64,000 bases of DNA from positions 1 through 64,000 of the forward strand of contig NZ_JACCFW010000003.1 of the NCBI RefSeq assembly GCF_013410455.1, written 5' to 3'. The notes under the pieces were generated by a model. The model was not told where the DNA came from. It ran no database searches and saw only the letters and a program-made list of their open reading frames with translations. The stretch's first letter is position 1, and the number at the start of each line of letters is the position of its first letter. This DNA comes from Allobranchiibius huperziae. GTDB taxonomy: Bacteria; Actinomycetota; Actinomycetes; Actinomycetales; Dermatophilaceae. The translations under genes were made by a program, and so were the position numbers. Positions 58,793 to 64,000 of this stretch are shown here, piece by piece.

Positions 58793-58794
58793 CG

Positions 58795-59529
58795 ATGTTC
58801 ATCAAAGCCGCGATCAACGGGGGCACCCCGTCCACAGTGGCCGCTGTCCCAATCACTCCGCAACAGATAGCGCTCGACGTGAAGCGAACGCGAGCCGCCG
58901 GCGCCGATGTTGTGCACTTCCACGCTCGCACAGGCACGGGCGCTCAATCAATCGCTCCCGCCCTCTTGGCACAAACCATCACCGAGATTCGAAGCGCGGC
59001 CCCCGATGTAATGATCGGAACCACCACAGGCCTGTGGTGCACCAATGGCCCAACCGACCGGCTCGAGCAGATCAAGAACTGGACCATCCTGCCGGACTTC
59101 GCGTCGGTGGCGTTCTGCGAGGAAGGTGCCGCCGAGACCGCCCAGCTAATCTTGGACCGCGGAATGATCCTGGAAAGTGCGGTGTGGAGCGTGGATGACA
59201 TCCCGGCTTTGCTCGCAAGCCGCGACACGCTAGAGGCCAACGTTCGCGTCCTGATCGAACCCATGGACGACGACGCGGACGGAGCCGTAGAGCACGCTCG
59301 TGAGATCGCCGCGCGGCTCCTGGCCGCAGGAGTGAAGTGTCCGCTCCTCTACCACGGGGAAGGGGACACCGTGTGGCCAGTTCTACGTGCCGCACTCACC
59401 GACGGCCACCAGATCCGCATCGGATTCGAAGACGGACTCCTCCTACCCGATGGCTCCCCCGCTGACAGCAACGTCGCCCTCATCCAGGCCGCTCGGCAGG
59501 AAGCACGTCTCTTAAAATTGCGCCGGTGA
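58795..59529 (+). CDS. BKACE-type (DUF849) beta-keto acid cleavage enzyme
   Basis: A 244-aa TIM-barrel protein. Signatures: FIKAAINGGTP at the start, zinc-binding His pair in VVHFHARTG, GTTTGLWC, and Glu in RIGFEDGLLLPDG near the end. Family members condense a beta-keto acid with acetyl-CoA to give acetoacetate and an acyl/aminoacyl-CoA. It is shorter than the usual 270-310 aa, and the substrate is unknown. It lies 2 bp after the RraA-like gene and ends the operon. Confidence 0.8.
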   Translation: MFIKAAINGGTPSTVAAVPITPQQIALDVKRTRAAGADVVHFHARTGTGAQSIAPALLAQTITEIRSAAPDVMIGTTTGLWCTNGPTDRLEQIKNWTILPDFASVAFCEEGAAETAQLILDRGMILESAVWSVDDIPALLASRDTLEANVRVLIEPMDDDADGAVEHAREIAARLLAAGVKCPLLYHGEGDTVWPVLRAALTDGHQIRIGFEDGLLLPDGSPADSNVALIQAARQEARLLKLRR

Positions 59530-59852
59530 CCAACCGCCAAAAAAGTTCCGGTGCATTCCGCGTACGTAGCGATAGCCAAGCAGCGAGTTTCGATGTAGAG
59601 AACACCCGTTATTGTCTGAAACTTTGTCGTGCGGGGCCGTCAGTCCCCGGTGGAGGCAGCAACTGCAGACTGATAACATGTAACGACCAGAACAGCATCA
59701 CCGACAGCAACACTCTAGCGCATGTTCGGACACTGCACTAACTAATTGGGGCATGGTATGCACATGAAAACGATCGTCATTTTCGCAGTGTCGCACGAAC
59801 ACATGTTTACGGGCGTCGCAAAATCAAAACTCATTGCTGTGAGACATGCGCA
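59530..59852. other. Intergenic stretch of lower GC
   Basis: No supported gene. Composition shifts to AT-richer DNA from about 59530 and stays so through the next gene. Scattered ATG codons have no open frame of note. Presumably it contains the promoter of the amidotransferase gene, but I see no clear box or terminator. Confidence 0.4.
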
Positions 59853-60608
59853 ATGACAAACTGCAGTCCGTTGTCGCGCGAACGATCCTGTCCACTATCC
59901 GTGCTGGTTGTGCAACATGAGGCTGAAGTTGGTCTTGGACGGTTTGCGAAGCCTCTCCAAGACGCGCGCGTTGTCGTCACAATTGTTGGTCCCGGGACAA
60001 GTACGCCTATTCCCAATTCTGTCGCCGGCTTCGATGGACTCATCGTTCTGGGCGGCTTTCCCGGTGCTCAAGACGACGCCGCCGCACCCTGGCTTGCTCA
60101 TGTTTGCAAGCTCATATCCCAAGCCGTTGCCGACGAAATTCCCTACCTAGGAGTGTGCTTGGGTGCACAGCTGCTCGCGTTAGTGGCTGGGGGTGCTGTT
60201 GGACCCGCCCGCAAAGAGCCAGAAGTTGGCTTGGGGCAACTTACACTCGACGATGCGTGCGTTACGGACCCCCTCCTCAAAGATATGAGGCAAAAGGCCC
60301 GTGCGGTGCAGTGGCATTACGATGAGGTTGTGACTCTTCCCGAGGGCAGCCGGTCTTTGATAAGCAGTCAGCATTGCGAAAATCAGGCTTTCCGCGTTGG
60401 TGCATCCGCATGGGGTTTGCAATTTCATGCCGAAGCAAACAGCAAATCCGTCAAAGAATGGGCTTATAAAGATTCTTTAAACGTGGCCCGTTTAGGCCTC
60501 TCTTTGCGCGCGCTAGTGGATCAGGTCGCGATAGCCGATGCTGAGCTTGATTCGACTTGGGTTCCTCTTATGGATCGATGGATACTAGTCGTTGCTGACG
60601 TCGAGTAA
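59853..60608 (+). CDS. Type 1 glutamine amidotransferase
   Basis: A 251-aa class I GATase. Nucleophile Cys in YLGVCLGAQLLA, catalytic His/Glu in GLQFHAEANS, oxyanion strand GLIVLGGFPGAQ. It stands alone without an acceptor domain, like the GuaA-N/YfeJ-like or gamma-glutamyl-hydrolase group. ATG 59853; GTG 59901 is possible. Codon use is visibly AT-richer than in neighbouring genes, and the next gene is a broken fragment, both pointing to a separate origin. A link to amine catabolism in the preceding operon is possible but not shown. Confidence 0.8.
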   Translation: MTNCSPLSRERSCPLSVLVVQHEAEVGLGRFAKPLQDARVVVTIVGPGTSTPIPNSVAGFDGLIVLGGFPGAQDDAAAPWLAHVCKLISQAVADEIPYLGVCLGAQLLALVAGGAVGPARKEPEVGLGQLTLDDACVTDPLLKDMRQKARAVQWHYDEVVTLPEGSRSLISSQHCENQAFRVGASAWGLQFHAEANSKSVKEWAYKDSLNVARLGLSLRALVDQVAIADAELDSTWVPLMDRWILVVADVE

Positions 60609-60611
60609 TGC

Positions 60612-60794
60612 TCGTGGTCTACCGCCCTGCGCGCCGCCGACTTGCTCGCCTACTTGCCAGCTGATCCGCAGGCGGCGGCCGATGAGTTACGGCGACGACG
60701 GGACGAGACCGGAGTCTCCTACTTCGTCTTTGTCTTTGGTGCCGACGTGGCCGACACATTTGCACCGCTCGTCACCGGACTTGCCGGCCACTAG
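60612..60794 (+). pseudogene. C-terminal remnant of a luciferase-like (F420-type) monooxygenase
   Basis: The frame ending at TAG 60792 reads ALRAADLLAYLPADP, then RRDETGVSYFVFVFG and FAPLVTGLAGH, the usual end of actinobacterial LLM-class F420-dependent oxidoreductases. Everything before it is missing: the preceding bases belong to the amidotransferase stop region, with a stop codon six bases left of 60612. It is a 3' fragment left by a deletion or insertion junction at about 60610. Confidence 0.7.
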
Positions 60795-60874
60795 CACAGA
60801 AACCCCACGTGATGTACCGCGCGGTACCACCACTCACGCGAACCCGACCCGCCGACGGTCAACCTCGAGCGGGG

Positions 60875-61183
60875 TCAGCGGGTTCCGACCGTGACTTCGA
60901 TGGTCCCATCGTGGCTGCGTTGGGCAACGGCCTCGTAGTGGCCCGGCTGCGCTGAGGAGAGTTCATCGACGACGCGTTGTTCGAGGCGACGTAGCGTCTC
61001 TGGCTGGAACGACCCGGCGCGTCGACCGAAGGCATTTAAGGTTCGGCGATCGCTGATGTTGAGGGTGACTGTTCGGTGACCGCGATTCAGCGTGGGTGCG
61101 GCTTCTGCTGCGATCCAGGCGGCGGCCCGGCGTCTCTTGGATCGGCTCATGCGAAGCCGCCAAACATCGATGTCCCGGTTCAC
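60875..61183 (-). CDS. 102-aa orphan protein, copy B
   Basis: Paralogue of the protein at 5966-6277: the same N-terminus (RDIDVWRLRMSRSKRR), the same RTVTL strand, and the shared block NAFGRRAGSFQPETLRRLEQRV. It differs mainly in the last 25 residues and in the first helix. ATG 61183 aligns with the GTG of copy A. No partner gene is shared between the two loci. Function unknown. Confidence 0.75.
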   Translation of the reverse strand: MNRDIDVWRLRMSRSKRRRAAAWIAAEAAPTLNRGHRTVTLNISDRRTLNAFGRRAGSFQPETLRRLEQRVVDELSSAQPGHYEAVAQRSHDGTIEVTVGTR

Positions 61184-61418
61184 AGGCGTGCTCCTACTAC
61201 GCGAAATCCCTCAGTCGCGACACGAACGCAGATCGTGCAACGACGACCCCGCAGCGGCAGCGTCGTCCGGAAACTACCAGGGCAGCCTGGGCGCGTGAGA
61301 GACGCGAGAGCGGCCTATTTCCAGGTGTGTTCGGGTTCACACTGCATCGTGCGTGACGCCTCGACGATCGCCACGTGTTCAGTCTTTTCAACTGAACCTG
61401 AGATGGAGTTGTCGTGGA

Positions 61419-62954
61419 TCACGTCTGGGTCGTTGCAACCCAGGATCGTGCGGTCTGAGCGATCAGCTCAGGGTCGGTGACGTGGTCCCAGACCGCGGCC
61501 GTGTAGCCGTCAGGGCGTACCAGTGCCCCCGCCGCGTCTCCCCAGGAACGCACCGAATGCAGGAGTTGCAGACGGTCACCAGGGACTTTGGATAAGAGCG
61601 ATGGCGGGACGATCGCTCCGATGCTCACCAGCGTGAGGACGTCGGGGCGAAGTGCTGGGTGCAGTGTCCGTCCATCGGACAACGGTAGGTCGGGGACGCG
61701 CGTGCCCGCTCTCGGGTGCTCCTCCCCCGGAGTGGTGCCGGGTGCGGGGTAGCGCACGGAGAGACCGGAAAGCCAGCCGCGCAGATGCTCTGCAGTGTCG
61801 CCGTCCTGTGCGATCAGCTCTGACATGAGATCGCGCAGAGCAGCCCCGGACGGGCTAAACGTGTGCATGACCGCGGACTGGGCCTGCGTGTTCGACGCGA
61901 GCTGTTCGCCGACCGGTCGACGTTCGGCGTCGTAGGACTGGGCGCCGCGCACAAGCCTGTCTGGGGCCCACCCTGCGATCTCCGCGGCGAGCTTCCATGC
62001 CAGGTTGGCGGCGTCTTGTACACCGACGTTGAGCCCTTGGCCGCCGGCGGGAAAGTGGACGTGCGCGGCATCGCCGGCAAGCAGGATGCGTCCCGATCGA
62101 TACCGATCGGCGTGCCGGGTGACGTCTCCGGTGCGACCGGTCCATACGACGTCGTGCAGGCCGAAGTCGTCGCCGGCGACTCTGCGCAGGGTTGCTTTGA
62201 TTTCCTCGACGTCGGGCACGTGGGCCTGGCGACGGCGCGCGTCCTCATCGGCGAGGTTGGTCTCGCTGGGCTCGATGCCAAAGACGCGATGGAGGCCGTT
62301 GGGGAAGGTCAACACGCTGAGCGAGCCGCGTACGGGGTCCCACTGATGGCGCCGTTCGGGGAGTCGATCCAGTACGCCGTCGGCGCCGAACCCGGCGAGG
62401 GTGGCGGTTGTTCCCGGGAAGGTGATGTCGGTCGCGTGCCGCACTGCGCTGTGTGCGCCGTCGGCCCCGATGACGTATCGGGCGCGGTGTGCGCGGTGAT
62501 TGGTGTCGTGGACGACGATGCCGTCGTCGTCTTGGTCGACATCGACGATTTCGACCCCGGTCTCGATGGCGACGCCGGCGCCGGTGAGGTGTTCGGCGAG
62601 TACGCGCTCGGTGATGGGTTGGGGGCACATGAGCACGAAGGGGTAGGAGGTGTCGAGGCGTTCGTAGGACAGCAGCGAAGGGAGCGCCGCGAAGTGCGTG
62701 GCGGGCATCGGCGTGCCGGCGGCGGCCAGTTGCGCGCCGAGGGTGGCGCGGTGTCCGTGGGTGTTCGAGCCGTGCGCAGCCGGTAGCGCGTCGAGCACCT
62801 CGAGGGTGCGGGGGTGGATCGTGGCGGCCCGTGGGTTCTGGGGCCTTTTGGTCTGGCGTTCCAGTATTCGCACAGTTACCCCGGCCCGGTGCAGGAGGGC
62901 GGCGGCGGTCATCCCGACTGGACCGGCTCCTACCACGATGACGTCGGGGTCCAT
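61419..62954 (-). CDS. FAD-dependent aromatic-type monooxygenase
   Basis: A 511-aa class A flavoprotein hydroxylase. FAD-binding IVVGAGPVGMTAAALLHRAG at the start, the middle YVIGADGAHSAVR (DG motif), and ILLAGDAAHVHFPAGGQGLN (GD motif). The C-terminal about 130 residues form the thioredoxin-like domain of phenol/rifampicin monooxygenase relatives. It would hydroxylate an aromatic compound or antibiotic using NAD(P)H and oxygen. ATG 62954 has AGGAGG upstream; the frame is open much further (to 63635), but that part lies over the methyltransferase gene and is a shadow. Confidence 0.88.
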   Translation of the reverse strand: MDPDVIVVGAGPVGMTAAALLHRAGVTVRILERQTKRPQNPRAATIHPRTLEVLDALPAAHGSNTHGHRATLGAQLAAAGTPMPATHFAALPSLLSYERLDTSYPFVLMCPQPITERVLAEHLTGAGVAIETGVEIVDVDQDDDGIVVHDTNHRAHRARYVIGADGAHSAVRHATDITFPGTTATLAGFGADGVLDRLPERRHQWDPVRGSLSVLTFPNGLHRVFGIEPSETNLADEDARRRQAHVPDVEEIKATLRRVAGDDFGLHDVVWTGRTGDVTRHADRYRSGRILLAGDAAHVHFPAGGQGLNVGVQDAANLAWKLAAEIAGWAPDRLVRGAQSYDAERRPVGEQLASNTQAQSAVMHTFSPSGAALRDLMSELIAQDGDTAEHLRGWLSGLSVRYPAPGTTPGEEHPRAGTRVPDLPLSDGRTLHPALRPDVLTLVSIGAIVPPSLLSKVPGDRLQLLHSVRSWGDAAGALVRPDGYTAAVWDHVTDPELIAQTARSWVATTQT

Positions 62955-63015
62955 ACATCCTCCTGAGTTGCGGTCGGTGTCCCTAGTGGCTTGAGCAGTG
63001 GTGAGAAGCAAGTCG

Positions 63016-63783
63016 TCAGGCTGGCTCACCACGCAGTCGTTGACTTCGCCAGCAGCGGGCGCGCATCGGTAGCTGGATCTCGATGGGGTCATCGAACTGT
63101 TCGTCCAGCGCGTGCTGCACGGACTCATCGAGTTGGGCCTTCTCGTCGTCGGAACCGGCGAGGTGACGGCTGGAGGTGGCGAACAGGGCTTGCACTCCCT
63201 CGGGAGTAAGCGTCTGGGTGAACTCGGTGTCGTACCGCTCGAGCGGGCCGAACGGGGCGGGCAGGTCGATGTCGATGTAGTGGTGGCGGTTGACCGCTTC
63301 GTGTTCCCCCCGGCGGTCACCGAACATTGCTGCGACCCAGGCGTGAGACAGATCGGGGCTGGACCCCACGACTGCGAGGCGTCCGCCGACCCGTAGCACC
63401 CGTGCCACCTCCGGGACGGCCAGCACCGGGTCGAACCAGTGCCATGCAGACCCCACCAGTACCGCGTCGACGCTGCCGTCGTCGAGCGGGATGTGCTCGG
63501 CTGTGCCGTCGAGGACGCGAACGTCCGGGCACCGACGAGTGAGCACCACCCGCATGGCATGGTCGGGCTCAACAGCGACGACCTCCAGGCCAGTTCGGCC
63601 ACTGAGTTCTCGGCTGATCTGGCCCGTTCCCGCACCTAGATCGAGCACAAGTCGTTCCTTGCCGGTGAGCATCCACTGCAGGGCCGAGCGGGGCGGTGAG
63701 GGTCGTGACCGGTCGTATTCCTCGGCTGCGAGCCCGAAGGCCTTGGCGCGGTCGGGCGGCGTCGTTGCGTCTGATGCGGACAC
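63016..63783 (-). CDS. Class I SAM-dependent methyltransferase
   Basis: A 255-aa protein: motif I VLDLGAGTGQIS, the acidic EPD after strand 2 (VVAVEPDHAM), motif of strand 4 (SVDAVLVGSAWHWFD), then EVARVLRVGGRLAVVG. This is the UbiE/methyltransferase-11 type acting on small molecules. GTG 63783 has GAGGAAAGA upstream; the frame extends left through a GTGGGC repeat that encodes only Pro/Thr. Cotranscribed with the monooxygenase 61 bp downstream, perhaps modifying the same compound. Confidence 0.85.
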   Translation of the reverse strand: MSASDATTPPDRAKAFGLAAEEYDRSRPSPPRSALQWMLTGKERLVLDLGAGTGQISRELSGRTGLEVVAVEPDHAMRVVLTRRCPDVRVLDGTAEHIPLDDGSVDAVLVGSAWHWFDPVLAVPEVARVLRVGGRLAVVGSSPDLSHAWVAAMFGDRRGEHEAVNRHHYIDIDLPAPFGPLERYDTEFTQTLTPEGVQALFATSSRHLAGSDDEKAQLDESVQHALDEQFDDPIEIQLPMRARCWRSQRLRGEPA

Positions 63784-63802
63784 GTGTCTTTCCTCATGCT
63801 CG

Positions 63803-63838
63803 GTGGGCGTGGGCGTGGGCGTGGGTGTGGGTGTGGGC
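63803..63838. repeat. Hexanucleotide tandem repeat (GTGGGC/T)6
   Basis: Six copies of GTGGGC or GTGGGT in tandem, in the spacer between the GMC oxidoreductase end and the methyltransferase start. Simple sequence prone to slippage; it could modulate spacing of an upstream element. Confidence 0.8.
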
Positions 63839-63848
63839 GAATCTGCAA

Positions 63849-64000
63849 TCAACTCAGCAGATCGGCGGCACGTTCGGCGATCATGATGGTTGGGGCGTGG
63901 GTGTTCCCTCGGGTGATGGTCGGCATCACCGAGGCGTCGACGACGAACACGTTCTGCAGGCCGTGTACGGCAAGGGTGGTGGGGTCCACGACGGCGTTAT
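63849..64000 (-). CDS. GMC oxidoreductase, C-terminal part (runs off the window)
   Basis: The last 49 codons of a gene entering from the right. The translation contains [20 protein letters not shown] and [18 protein letters not shown], the C-terminal signature of glucose-methanol-choline oxidoreductases, including the catalytic-region His (GLQN follows VH) and the Asn-Thr. It would be an FAD alcohol dehydrogenase/oxidase, for example choline- or aryl-alcohol type. It lies 65 bp upstream of the methyltransferase on the same strand, so the three genes may form one operon. Confidence 0.85.
   Translation of the reverse strand, partial: NAVVDPTTLAVHGLQNVFVVDASVMPTITRGNTHAPTIMIAERAADLLS

Noticed and set aside
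60592-60894. 100-aa plus-strand frame across the monooxygenase remnant
   Set aside because: Ser/Pro/Thr-rich product without pattern; the alternative frame over the same bases gives the recognisable LLM C-terminus.
61419-63635. Reading the FAD monooxygenase as a 738-aa fusion
   Set aside because: The extra 227 N-terminal residues are out-of-frame methyltransferase sequence; ATG 62954 with AGGAGG and the dinucleotide-binding motif directly after it mark the true start.
63803-63838. CRISPR-like repeat
   Set aside because: Six-base tandem units without spacers; a simple-sequence repeat.

Overview
The window is high-GC actinobacterial DNA. The evidence is an Lsr2 nucleoid protein, a SigB/SigF-type sigma factor, a perfect actinobacterial-type LexA box, many GTG/TTG starts with 4-base stop/start overlaps, and an SCO6880-type conjugation operon. 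A partition and single-strand-binding operon (ssb-parA-parB-like), a large ParB/Spo0J protein, a DUF932 protein, a probable Rep protein, a type IV secretion operon, a relaxase with MobC and a tyrosine recombinase all lie in one continuous stretch. This looks like a conjugative plasmid, or an integrative element with a plasmid-like core. The genus cannot be fixed from the sequence alone.

Layout: 0.2-1.9 kb holds an O-methyltransferase and its likely TetR regulator. 2-5.5 kb holds small membrane/secreted proteins, an AbrB-like/DUF3800-like gene pair and an ArsR-type regulator. 5.6-9.2 kb is a stress/housekeeping set (a 103-aa orphan protein, a GlsB-type membrane protein, Lsr2, flavodoxin-like, sigma factor). 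9.2-19.7 kb is the replicon core: parB-like, parA, ssb, a small Cys-containing protein, DUF932 and ParB/Spo0J. Four of these transcription units start from near-identical promoter/leader blocks; a fifth block is degenerate. A 1.8-kb non-coding stretch follows with a chain of strong hairpins, then an SOS-box gene, an HTH gene and a Rep-like gene that carries two facing DnaA boxes. 20-26.5 kb holds a secreted sedolisin protease, a secreted Ser/Thr-rich protein ending in LPVTG, a FabG-like reductase, a PAS-like protein, an MBL hydrolase and an XRE regulator.

26.6-42.2 kb is a 14-gene conjugation operon, nearly all coupled by overlaps: beta-propeller, lytic transglycosylase, lipoprotein, two ATPase-like proteins, pilin-like, VirB8-like, VirB6/TrbL-like, SCO6880, VirB4-like ATPase, a 47-aa peptide, VirD4-like coupling protein, DUF4913 and a repeat protein. 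A PIN toxin/antitoxin pair follows. The relaxase and MobC face the other way, with a probable oriT upstream of mobC. 46-52 kb is accessory (small ORFs, PadR pair, DUF3800, DUF5677-like, integrase).

52-59.5 kb holds two Lrp/AsnC regulators and a compact operon: a PotABCD-type transporter followed by a nitrilase-family amidohydrolase, an RraA-like protein and a BKACE-type enzyme. This suggests uptake and breakdown of an amine- or amide-containing compound. 59.8-64 kb is a mixed region: lower-GC glutamine amidotransferase, a monooxygenase pseudogene remnant, a second copy of the 103-aa orphan, an FAD monooxygenase, a SAM methyltransferase and the 3' end of a GMC oxidoreductase running off the window.
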